A stretch of 64,000 nucleotides of DNA, taken from the NCBI GenBank assembly GCA_021815305.1, contig JAKAHC010000002.1, positions 160,112 to 224,111 on the forward strand, written 5' to 3'. Below are positions 57,472 to 64,000 of the stretch, piece by piece. The stretch comes from Deltaproteobacteria bacterium (lineage in GTDB: Bacteria > Desulfobacterota > Deferrimicrobia > Deferrimicrobiales > Deferrimicrobiaceae). The notes under the pieces were generated by a model. It did not search any database. It was not told the origin of the DNA and saw only the letters and a program-made list of their open reading frames with translations. How positions within the stretch are numbered: the first letter of the stretch is position 1; each line of letters opens with the position of its first letter. Both the position numbers and the translations under genes were made by a program.

Positions 57472-57693
57472 CGGAATCCGCTGGACCGTCGGGCATCTGT
57501 TTCATAGATTTCGCCCAATATTTCTTTCGGGCGGCAAACGTCTGGTAATAGATATTATGTCAAATACGTCCTGCTGGCGCTCTATCGGATGGGGCGAAAG
57601 GAGCCTCCGCCTCCGGAGCGTCGGGACGAACATCCCCAGGGAGGCCGGCAGCAGCAGGTCCGCGGAGATCTCGATAAGAAAACCAGGTACGCG
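57472..57693. other. Convergent intergenic region without a gene
   Basis: The 222 bases between the GH57 gene and the oppositely oriented methyltransferase hold no credible coding frame. CGCCC (57512-57516) and GGGCG (57529-57533) could form a short hairpin, but no T-run follows, so I do not call a terminator. Confidence 0.6.
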
Positions 57694-58497
57694 CTACCCC
57701 TTTTTGCAAATCAGAAATTTCCAACCCATGAATACCCGGCTCACCTTTTCGGTCAACGTTGCGCAGAATTCCCTGATCTTCGGAATTCTGTCGAGGTACG
57801 GCATCTTCGGATAAAGGCCGGCGGATTGCGCCGGTATGGACAGGAAATCGAACAGAAAATCCCGGCTGACCTCGAAACGGTAATCCACCTGGACGGTCTT
57901 CAGTTCCCGGAGGGAAACGAGGCAGGATTGAAGATCCGTCATGGGCACCGCTCCATACTGGTATTTCATATCGGGAAAGGCGATCCGCACGGCATCCTCG
58001 CCACTCTCTGCGAACAACCCTTCGTAATAACTGATGGCGAGAACGCCGCTTGGAACCAGGAGTTGGCTTGCCTGTCGCAAGGAATCCGCAAACTTCGGCA
58101 GCAGGAAGATCGATGCCGTGTAGAAAATGGCATCGAACGTTTCGTGGAAATACGCCTTGAGGTTCTCGGCGTCCCCACGAATGAAATACACGCCGTGCAG
58201 ATCCTTGCATCGTTCCTTCGCTTTCAGGAGCATGGATTCGCTGATGTCGATCGCGTAGATGTTCGGGGAATGCGCGGCGAGGTGCTTCTGAAGGGCGAAA
58301 GTCGAGATCCCGGTGCCGCACCCGACATCCAGGATCCGATCCGGGCGATACGGAGCGATCAGTTCGAGTTGCCTGCGAGCGAGCGATTCGAAAAGATGAT
58401 GTTTCTCCTCGAAAAGGTCGTATACCTGGGCGCTCTGATTGAAATTCTTTTCCACCGCGGCCTTGAAACTTCTGCCGAAATCCTCGTTTTTCCCCAT
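57694..58497 (-). CDS. Class I SAM-dependent methyltransferase
   Basis: A 267-residue methyltransferase of the UbiE/methyltransferase-11 type. The SAM motif ILDVGCGTG spans residues 55-63, followed by YAIDISESML and the acidic DAIFYTASIFLLPKF region. The substrate is unknown. One base separates it from the stop of the diguanylate cyclase, so the two are one transcript on the minus strand. The start ATG at 58497 gives MGKNEDFGRS. Confidence 0.82.
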   Translation of the reverse strand: MGKNEDFGRSFKAAVEKNFNQSAQVYDLFEEKHHLFESLARRQLELIAPYRPDRILDVGCGTGISTFALQKHLAAHSPNIYAIDISESMLLKAKERCKDLHGVYFIRGDAENLKAYFHETFDAIFYTASIFLLPKFADSLRQASQLLVPSGVLAISYYEGLFAESGEDAVRIAFPDMKYQYGAVPMTDLQSCLVSLRELKTVQVDYRFEVSRDFLFDFLSIPAQSAGLYPKMPYLDRIPKIREFCATLTEKVSRVFMGWKFLICKKG

Positions 58498-58498
58498 T

Positions 58499-60607
58499 TC
58501 AGGAAGGCGCCTTCACGACGACACGGTTCTTGCCGGATTTTTTGGCCGTATAGGCGGCCTCGTCCGCATAAGATACCATTTGATCTTCGGTAACCCCTCC
58601 ACCATCGGACGTATAAATACCAATGCTTACAGTAAGTTTTATATCTAATGTGATGTCCTGGATAAAGTTGAACGACGCGATTTCCGTTTTGATCCTTTCC
58701 GCCACCATTAGGGCCCCCGCCGGGGATGACTCCGGCAGGATAATGGAGAATTCCTCTCCCCCGTATCGGGCAATGACGTCGGTGGTTCGGGCGCATTTCC
58801 TCAAGATCTCCGATATGTGCTGGAGTGCCTGGTCGCCCGCGGGGTGACCGAACCGATCGTTGTATTGCTTGAAATCGTCCACATCGATGATCAACAGCGA
58901 AATCGCATGCCGATACCTTCTTGCACGCACCAACTCGCGGCGCAACGCCTGGTAGAATTCTCTATGATTGAAAAGCCCTGTCAATCCGTCGGTTATTGCC
59001 ATGATCTTCATGCTTTCGTGCAGGTTTACGACTTCAAGCGCGAGAGCTGCCTCGGAGGCGAGACTCGACAGGGGGAGGATATTTTCCCGGGACACGGCTT
59101 TCCCTTCCGGAAGGCTTCGTACAATCGCCAGCGCTGCTCCGGGGAACACCTCGCAATTCAGGCAGGCAAGGAGCGGTTCCCTGAAAAATTCCGGGTCGAC
59201 ATCGGGGAGGAACTGGTCGGAAGACAGGTGATGGAGCCAACACTTCATGTTGTTGGAGAAGAAATTGGGGCAACTGCGGTCCCCGCAATTCTTTACCTCC
59301 GCGCAACGGACCTGGATATCGCGCATCAGGGGAATGAAATACGCCGGGCCGCTCCCGACGAGGTCCTCCTCCTCGCGCATGTGGGGAAGATCCAGAGGCG
59401 AAGGATGAAATACATTGTTCCCCGACCAGAAAATCCTGGCGAGGAGGAAACCGGGCTTCCAGAGAGGAACACGGAGCGGGATGCCCGTTGCGGGATCGAG
59501 TTCCTCCTGGAACAGGAGGTACCCATCCTTGGAGACTTTCCCGATCAGGGTTCCCTGGAATCCGTTTCCCTCGGCGATTCCGTCCCGTAACGTGTCGAAC
59601 ACCTCGTTGTACTGGCGAGACTGCAGCATCTTCTTCGTGATCCGATGGTGGGCCAGGAGGTCCGTGTACTTCTGCGACATCTCCCGGGACCGGCGAGCGG
59701 AGTCCTCTTCGACCTTCCGGCGCTCCTCCTCCACCTCCAGTTTGTATCGTGAGAGACGGCTCGTGACGGCTCCCGCCACGTAATGCGGTTGCATGCGGCC
59801 TGGCAGCATCTCGCCGTGCGCTGCGAGGGAATCCGAGATCTTCTCGAATCCGACCTTCAACGGGCGGATATACCGGTATCGAAGCAGAACCAGCATCGAC
59901 GTGCTGAACACGAAAAATATCGCGACGACCGCCTGGGGAAAAAACGCAATCCCGACATCCGCTTTCTCGAGGTACACCTCCGCCGACCACCCGTTCGCAA
60001 GCGCTTCGGCAAAAACATGGGCCTTCCCGGCTGGGGAGAAAGCCGCCTTCCGCATCGCTTCGTTACTGTCGCCGAGCAGGAGATTCCCCTTCTCGTCGGT
60101 GAGGAAACAAAGGATGCCGCGCCGCTTCAGGTCCTTGAAGTATCCGGCAAGTTCGCCGATGGACACGGTTCCGACGAAGTATCTCTTCCCGCCGAGGCGG
60201 TCCGGGAGAAGCTCGGCCAGCGGCAGCGCGTATTCATGGTTCGAGGTCTCCCGCGGTGTCCCCAGGAAGATGCGGCGCGAATCGCCTCCTCCCATGCGGA
60301 GACGCTGGAAATTCCACTCGGCGGGAAGATCCCCCGCGACGATGGATGGCTGCATGCCGCCCGAAATCCGCCCGAGCCCGTTCGGCGGTTCCCCGTCTCC
60401 TCTAACGACGGAAGCGAAAAGGGTAATCTTCCCCCAGAGGACATCCTGGATCTTCGTGGCGACAAGGGTGGTTTCCTTGTCGATGCGCTCCCTCTTCAGG
60501 TCCTCGCGCATCCAGACGATCGACGCGACGCAGAAGACGAGATTCGCCGCAAGGACGGCGACCATGAAGATGTCTCCGGAGCGGGACCGCAGCCTACCTT
60601 GGTTCAA
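58499..60607 (-). CDS. Membrane-bound diguanylate cyclase with extracytoplasmic sensor and cysteine module
   Basis: A 702-residue protein. Transmembrane helices near 13-33 and 228-250 enclose a periplasmic sensor of about 190 residues, followed by a HAMP-like linker and coiled coil. Residues about 440-520 are cysteine-rich (NCGDRSCPNFF, KCWLHH, ACLNCEVF), resembling the two-CW type and perhaps binding a metal or cluster. The C-terminal GGDEF domain is active by sequence: GGEEF begins at about residue 616 and the inhibitory site RTTD lies five residues before it. I start at TTG 60607 because AGGAG is eight to nine bases upstream; a longer TTG start at 60670 has no ribosome-binding site. Confidence 0.85.
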   Translation of the reverse strand: MNQGRLRSRSGDIFMVAVLAANLVFCVASIVWMREDLKRERIDKETTLVATKIQDVLWGKITLFASVVRGDGEPPNGLGRISGGMQPSIVAGDLPAEWNFQRLRMGGGDSRRIFLGTPRETSNHEYALPLAELLPDRLGGKRYFVGTVSIGELAGYFKDLKRRGILCFLTDEKGNLLLGDSNEAMRKAAFSPAGKAHVFAEALANGWSAEVYLEKADVGIAFFPQAVVAIFFVFSTSMLVLLRYRYIRPLKVGFEKISDSLAAHGEMLPGRMQPHYVAGAVTSRLSRYKLEVEEERRKVEEDSARRSREMSQKYTDLLAHHRITKKMLQSRQYNEVFDTLRDGIAEGNGFQGTLIGKVSKDGYLLFQEELDPATGIPLRVPLWKPGFLLARIFWSGNNVFHPSPLDLPHMREEEDLVGSGPAYFIPLMRDIQVRCAEVKNCGDRSCPNFFSNNMKCWLHHLSSDQFLPDVDPEFFREPLLACLNCEVFPGAALAIVRSLPEGKAVSRENILPLSSLASEAALALEVVNLHESMKIMAITDGLTGLFNHREFYQALRRELVRARRYRHAISLLIIDVDDFKQYNDRFGHPAGDQALQHISEILRKCARTTDVIARYGGEEFSIILPESSPAGALMVAERIKTEIASFNFIQDITLDIKLTVSIGIYTSDGGGVTEDQMVSYADEAAYTAKKSGKNRVVVKAPS

Positions 60608-60688
60608 ACGGCGCTTCTCCTGTCTTCGGATGGATACGCCCACAATGACCGTATCGGATAAACCCCGCAAGGAAATTCAGGGGATACG

Positions 60689-61354
60689 TCACAGCAGCCC
60701 CCTTCCGCGGGACAGGAGTTTCATCGCCAGGGCGACTCCTCCACCAAGCCAATCACGGTAAAAGGAGGGAAGCGACGAAAACCCGGTGCGCGTGCCCGGC
60801 GCCGCAAGACATGGGACCCAAAACAGGAGCATCATGAAGACCACGGCGCCGGAGAAGACGCGACCGTTCCGAAGAACATCCGGTTGTCCGTCGAAAAATC
60901 CCTCCACGGAAAACCACAGGTGCATCGTGAAAAGGAAAGCCGCTGCGCCGAGATAGATCTCCCGGGCGTGGGGATACCTGCCCCTCAGCAGGATCAACGG
61001 TACCAGGGCGGACAGGTTGTAGAGCGGTACCGCGTAAGGAGCGAGGTCGATCGCCACGTTCGTGCGATCGACCACCACCTTCCCTCCCGTGCGCGAGGTG
61101 ATGTGAAACCCGCGGACCTGACGGAGGCAGAGTTTGGCGACGATCAGGTGTGTGAATTCGTGCGCCCACAGGTACATGCGCTCCGGTTTCCGCAACAGGA
61201 AATGAAACAACGCATAGGCGAATCCTCCACTGAGCAGGATCAACCCCTGCACGGGCGTCAACCGTCCGGCGATCCGTACCGGAAGCGTGTAAAGAAGAAC
61301 GGCGTCTGCAAACAACAGGGGAAGACCTATCAGCGTATACAGGAATACCCTCAC
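60689..61354 (-). CDS. Integral membrane protein with HEXXH motif (M50-like)
   Basis: A 221-residue membrane protein with four to six predicted transmembrane helices. Helix three carries LWAHEFTHLIVAKL; His65, Glu66 and His69 form the HEXXH zinc motif of membrane metalloproteases. The downstream NXDG-type third ligand of M50 proteases is not obvious, although a DLAPYAVPLYN segment could supply it. Substrate unknown. GTG 61354 has GGAGAGG upstream; a TTG at 61372 would add six residues. It is 81 bases upstream of the cyclase start on the same strand. Confidence 0.65.
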   Translation of the reverse strand: MRVFLYTLIGLPLLFADAVLLYTLPVRIAGRLTPVQGLILLSGGFAYALFHFLLRKPERMYLWAHEFTHLIVAKLCLRQVRGFHITSRTGGKVVVDRTNVAIDLAPYAVPLYNLSALVPLILLRGRYPHAREIYLGAAAFLFTMHLWFSVEGFFDGQPDVLRNGRVFSGAVVFMMLLFWVPCLAAPGTRTGFSSLPSFYRDWLGGGVALAMKLLSRGRGLL

Positions 61355-61430
61355 CCGCCTCTCCGATGCCAAACCGTAACTATTCGATATATAGGAGTAA
61401 TGTGCGTACCGCCCCGTGAGATAATAGCCG

Positions 61431-61459
61431 TTTACATGAATATAACGATATGCTATTTT
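61431..61459 (+). promoter_or_regulatory. Predicted promoter of the small HTH gene
   Basis: TTTACA (61431-61436) and TATTTT (61454-61459) are 17 bases apart in an AT-rich 135-base gap between divergent genes. Confidence 0.5.
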
Positions 61460-61475
61460 TGTCCACTATAACGAT
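61441..61475. repeat. Direct repeats TATAACGAT flanking the minus 10 region
   Basis: TATAACGAT occurs at 61441-61449 and again at 61467-61475, 26 bases apart, on both sides of the predicted minus 10. Two sites spaced by about two and a half helical turns could be operators, most simply for the small HTH protein encoded next to them. Confidence 0.5.
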
Positions 61476-61489
61476 GATCAAGATGATTC

Positions 61490-61699
61490 ATGGAGAGCGC
61501 CTTGGAGCCGGAAAATTTTCCCAATGTTTTCAAGACGCGCGACTTGGCCATCCTCTTTGACCTGAGCCCGGATGCCGTGAACGACATGGCGCGTCGAGGC
61601 GTACTCAAGGGATACAAGAGCGGAAACCAGTGGCGTTTTCGCCGGAAAGACGTGGAAAGGTATATCGAACGCGAGAAAAAGGTGGCGAATCCGGAATGA
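61490..61699 (+). CDS. Small excisionase-type helix-turn-helix protein
   Basis: A 69-residue protein made almost wholly of a MerR-like winged helix of the excisionase group: FKTRDLAILFDLSPDAVNDM, then GVLKGYKSGNQWRFRRKDVE. Such proteins are directionality factors of phage integrases or small regulators. No integrase, recombinase or attachment-site repeat is nearby, so a regulatory role is more likely. It starts with ATG 61490 and a poor ribosome-binding site; it stands alone between two minus-strand gene groups. Confidence 0.78.
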   Translation: MESALEPENFPNVFKTRDLAILFDLSPDAVNDMARRGVLKGYKSGNQWRFRRKDVERYIEREKKVANPE

Positions 61700-61874
61700 T
61701 GTGAGTCTCCTTTGCCTGTTTCTCAGCCGCGTCGCGGGTACCCGCGCTGTGGCCATTCTCCCGCATAGTGTACCGCAACGCGATTCCGAATCGCACCTCC
61801 TTCTCCGATCGTCACCGGCGGGCATGGCCAATCCGGGAAAACCGCAAATTCCCGATCCGGTCGCGTACCCTGCG
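61700..61874. other. Convergent intergenic region with two inverted repeats
   Basis: The 175 bases hold no gene. A 14-base perfect palindrome centred on GGTACC lies at 61733-61746. CGGGAA (61834-61839) and TTCCCG (61849-61854) can form a six-pair hairpin downstream of gpmA; it has no T-run on either strand, so a terminator is only possible. Confidence 0.5.
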
Positions 61875-62579
61875 TCACGCCTTCCGTCTCCGGTCCTTCA
61901 GGTAATACCGATCCCGCACGCGAAGTCCCTCGAGCTCGTACACCAGGGGCTGGCCGGTGGGAATCTCGACCCCCGGGATCACGTCGTCGGGGATCCCGTC
62001 CAGGTACTTCACGAGACCGCGCAGGCTGTTGCCGTGCGCCGAGACAAGCACCCGGTTCCCGAGGCGGAGTTCGGGAACGATGGCTTCGTGCCAGTACGGA
62101 AGCACCCGCTCGACCGTGTCCTTGAGGCTTTCGGCGGCCGGGAGTGACTCGCGGGGCAAACCTGCGTAGCGGACGTCCTTCCCCGGCCAGCGGGCATCGT
62201 CCGGTTCCAGGGCGGGAGGCCGCACATCGTAGCTTCGCCGCCACAGGCGTACCCGCTCCTTCCCCTCCCGTTCGGCGGTCTCCGCCTTGCTTTTCCCTTG
62301 CAGCGCCCCGTAGTGGCGCTCGTTAAGCCGCCAGCTCCTGTGCACCGGAAGCCACATCAGGTCCATGGCATCCGTGACGATCCAAAGGGTCCGGATGGCC
62401 CGTTTGAGGTACGAGGTGTAGCACACGTCGAAGGAGTACCCCTCCCTCATCAACAATCCGGCGGCGCGCTCGGCTTCGGCGATTCCCTGTTCCGACAGGT
62501 CGACATCGGTCCAGCCGGTGAATCGCCCCTCCCGGTTCCACACGCTCTCCCCGTGACGAAGAAGCACCAGCTTCAGCAT
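61875..62579 (-). CDS. gpmA: 2,3-bisphosphoglycerate-dependent phosphoglycerate mutase
   Basis: A 234-residue histidine phosphatase-fold enzyme of glycolysis and gluconeogenesis. The phosphorylated histidine is in [22 protein letters not shown] is the dPGM signature, and the second catalytic histidine is in [11 protein letters not shown] start at ATG 62579 with GGAG seven bases upstream; an ATG four codons earlier (62591) is possible. Its presence weakens a glycolytic role for the phosphoglycerate-mutase-like gene at 28178. Confidence 0.95.
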   Translation of the reverse strand: MLKLVLLRHGESVWNREGRFTGWTDVDLSEQGIAEAERAAGLLMREGYSFDVCYTSYLKRAIRTLWIVTDAMDLMWLPVHRSWRLNERHYGALQGKSKAETAEREGKERVRLWRRSYDVRPPALEPDDARWPGKDVRYAGLPRESLPAAESLKDTVERVLPYWHEAIVPELRLGNRVLVSAHGNSLRGLVKYLDGIPDDVIPGVEIPTGQPLVYELEGLRVRDRYYLKDRRRKA

Positions 62580-62635
62580 CGGTTTCTCCATCCCCCTCGG
62601 AGTATCGCCGGCCGTTTCCCCGTCGTTGAGACCGG

Positions 62636-63889
62636 CTAATCCGCCAGGAGAGCAACCGGGTTCTCCAGGCGTCTCCTTACCTCCCTGAGGAACCTGCCCG
62701 CCTGCGCCCCGTCGGCAACCCGGTGGTCCACCGAAAGCGTCGCCTTCATCTGGAACGCGACCCGGACTTCCCCATCGACGGCGACCGGCCGTGGGATCAC
62801 TGCGCCGACCGCAAGGATGGCCGCTTCCGGGGGGTTGATGATGGCGATGAACTCGTTCACCTCGAACATGCCGAGGTTCGAAATAGTGAATGTGCCCGAC
62901 CCCAGGTCCTCGGAACGCAGCCTGCCCGCGCGCGCCCGCTCGCTCAACGCCTTGGACTCCTCGGCGATCGTCTTGAGCGATTTCCTGTCCGCATCCCGAA
63001 GGACCGGGGAGATCAGTCCGTCTTCGAGCGCCACGGCGATGCCGATATTGATCTGCGAATGTTCCACGAGGTTGCCGTCGCGGTAGGATGCGTTCATCGT
63101 GGGAAACTTGGCCAGAGTCCTGGCCGTCGCCGAGACGATCATGTCGTTGATGGAGATCTTGGCCGTATCCGAAGCGAATCGGTTCATCTGTTCGCGGACG
63201 CGCATCGCCTCGTCCATGTTGACGTCCACGGTCATGTAAAAGTGCGGTGCCGTCGCCTTGCTCTCGGCCATTCGTCGCGCGATCGCCTGTCGCATTTTGG
63301 AAAGACGGGCGGGGGTTCCCGGTTGCGGTGCGGTTCCTTCCGGGTGCGCGGGCCCCGTGGGTTTCGAATCGATGGCGGCCCGGACATCGCGCTCCATCAC
63401 CCGTCCGTCGGGTCCGCTGCCCTGAATGCTCGCCAGGTCGATCCCGGCGTCCCGGGCCATCCTTCGCGCGACCGGAGACGCCTTGATCCTGTCTTCGACG
63501 GGCGCGGTCTCCGATTTCCGCACGCCCTGGGTTGCGGCCGGCTCCGCCGGGCCCGGCGTCGAACCCTGTGCGGCGGAAGGAGGCGCCTGCGCGCCGCCCG
63601 GGGAGGAAACGGTTGCGGCCGGAGGAGCTTCCGCTTCCCGGGGTTTTCCCCCCGCATCGACGATTGTGCCGATCACCGTGCCTGTAGGCACGGTCTGCCC
63701 GGCCGTAACGATGATCCCGGCAAGGACACCCGAAACGGCAGCCGCGATCTCGACGGTCGCCTTCTCCGTTTCGATCTCCGCGATCGCCTCGCCTTTTTCG
63801 ACCCGATCCCCTTCTTTTTTCAGCCAGCGCGACAGGGTGCCCTCGGTCATGTCGAAGCCCAACGAAGGCAGGATCACGTTCGTGGCCAC
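62636..63889 (-). CDS. pdhC: Dihydrolipoamide acetyltransferase E2 component (pyruvate dehydrogenase type)
   Basis: A 417-residue E2 chain. Residues 1-78 are a lipoyl domain with the modified Lys43 in [12 protein letters not shown] Pro/Ala-rich linker leads to the E1/E3-binding domain at about 135-172 ([20 protein letters not shown]), then the catalytic acyltransferase domain, which ends with the active-site SVDHRVADG. The first of two nearby GTG codons (63895) is too close to the ribosome-binding site, so I use GTG 63889. It transfers acetyl or a related acyl group to CoA. The gene upstream is only seen as a tail. Confidence 0.92.
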   Translation of the reverse strand: MATNVILPSLGFDMTEGTLSRWLKKEGDRVEKGEAIAEIETEKATVEIAAAVSGVLAGIIVTAGQTVPTGTVIGTIVDAGGKPREAEAPPAATVSSPGGAQAPPSAAQGSTPGPAEPAATQGVRKSETAPVEDRIKASPVARRMARDAGIDLASIQGSGPDGRVMERDVRAAIDSKPTGPAHPEGTAPQPGTPARLSKMRQAIARRMAESKATAPHFYMTVDVNMDEAMRVREQMNRFASDTAKISINDMIVSATARTLAKFPTMNASYRDGNLVEHSQINIGIAVALEDGLISPVLRDADRKSLKTIAEESKALSERARAGRLRSEDLGSGTFTISNLGMFEVNEFIAIINPPEAAILAVGAVIPRPVAVDGEVRVAFQMKATLSVDHRVADGAQAGRFLREVRRRLENPVALLAD

Positions 63890-63908
63890 ACGCACCTCCT
63901 CCCGAGTG

Positions 63909-63934
63909 CCGAACCGTGAATTTCCCCGGTTCGG
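63909..63934 (-). promoter_or_regulatory. Intergenic hairpin between the E1-like gene and pdhC
   Basis: CCGAACCG (63909-63916) and CGGTTCGG (63927-63934) form a perfect eight-pair stem with a ten-base loop in the 47-base gap. No T-run follows, so it may stabilise or tune the message rather than end it. Confidence 0.5.
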
Positions 63935-63936
63935 AT

Positions 63937-64000
63937 CTACGACAGCATCTCCCGGACCCTTTGGACGACCAGTTTTTCATCGGGGAACATCAGAGCCTCG
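63937..64000 (-). CDS. C-terminal end of the gene upstream of pdhC, probably E1 beta (partial)
   Basis: Only 20 codons and the TAG stop are inside the window; the frame ends [20 protein letters not shown]. Position just upstream of an E2 gene and the general shape of the tail fit the beta subunit of an E1 dehydrogenase, but so little sequence is weak evidence. Confidence 0.5.
   Translation of the reverse strand, partial: EALMFPDEKLVVQRVREMLS

Noticed and set aside
57512..57533. Hairpin after the GH57 gene as a terminator
   Set aside because: Five-pair stem with a 12-base loop and no T-run on either strand.
57589..58593. 334-codon plus-strand frame over the methyltransferase
   Set aside because: The opposite strand has a complete SAM motif and a consistent operon with the cyclase; the plus frame has no recognisable domain.
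61490..61699. Excisionase gene as sign of a prophage or integrative element
   Set aside because: No integrase, attachment repeats or tRNA next to it; small HTH proteins of this kind are also ordinary regulators.
61733..61746. GGTACC-centred palindrome as a regulatory site
   Set aside because: Perfect but without loop, promoter or repeat elsewhere; such palindromes arise easily in GC-rich DNA.
1..64000. CRISPR arrays, insertion sequences, rRNA and tRNA genes
   Set aside because: I looked through the gaps and saw no regularly spaced repeats, transposase motifs, or tRNA-like T-loop sequences; gaps are all under about 225 bases.

Overview
The window is GC-rich, densely packed bacterial chromosome. 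LptD shows a Gram-negative envelope. The gene set (fused trpGD, a PyrR-attenuated pyr operon, hom next to an archaeal-type phosphoglycerate-mutase homologue, a four-subunit 2-oxoacid:ferredoxin oxidoreductase, DUF4388/PATAN signalling proteins, several acyl-CoA dehydrogenases, B12-dependent acyl-CoA mutase) fits an anaerobic or facultative member of the Desulfobacterota (former Deltaproteobacteria), near Geobacter-like lineages. This placement is inferred from gene content; no rRNA or tRNA gene was seen.

Layout. 1-6471: tryptophan operon trpGD-trpC-trpB2-trpF-trpB-trpA, with two kinds of tryptophan synthase beta chain. 6479-15024: accD, folC, lptD, two sugar-nucleotide genes (rmlD-like, galE-like), lepA and lepB. 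15041-25523: pyrimidine operon opening with a promoter, a PyrR-binding hairpin and an intrinsic terminator, then pyrR, pyrB, pyrC, carA, a PflX-type radical SAM gene, carB and recG. 25591-30776: aminotransferase, hom, putative homoserine kinase of the phosphoglycerate mutase superfamily, thioesterase, glpX. 30773-34722: korDABC-like operon, an XRE-cupin regulator and a shortened 2-hydroxyacyl-CoA-dehydratase-like protein.

34826-49128 is the most interesting part. A MerR regulator with its own promoter precedes thiolase, 3-hydroxybutyryl-CoA dehydrogenase, crotonase, two acyl-CoA dehydrogenases, cobalamin adenosyltransferase, a two-subunit B12 acyl-CoA mutase, a thiolase-fold protein without its nucleophilic cysteine, its DUF35 partner, a third acyl-CoA dehydrogenase, MeaB and a two-subunit CoA-transferase. 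The mutase has Phe89 and Gln207 where methylmalonyl-CoA mutase has Tyr and Arg. That is the isobutyryl-CoA mutase pattern, so the block reads as a route that activates a branched acid such as isobutyrate, isomerises it to the linear acyl-CoA and beta-oxidises it to acetyl-CoA. The upstream ferredoxin oxidoreductase could feed it from branched 2-oxoacids.

49158-57471: miaB behind a strong promoter that leaves almost no leader, a BFN-domain protein, a degenerate-GGDEF protein, a receiver-PATAN protein ending in a probable pseudo-GTPase, a membrane-anchored TPR protein and a GH57 glycosidase. From about 56290 base composition becomes less GC-rich, in patches. 57694-61354 (minus): methyltransferase, membrane diguanylate cyclase with a cysteine-rich module, and a membrane protein with an HEXXH motif. 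61490-61699 (plus): small excisionase-type HTH protein. 61875-64000 (minus): gpmA, a pyruvate-dehydrogenase-type E2 gene and the tail of the gene before it. No CRISPR array, insertion sequence or integrase was found, and no stretch over 300 bases lacks a gene.
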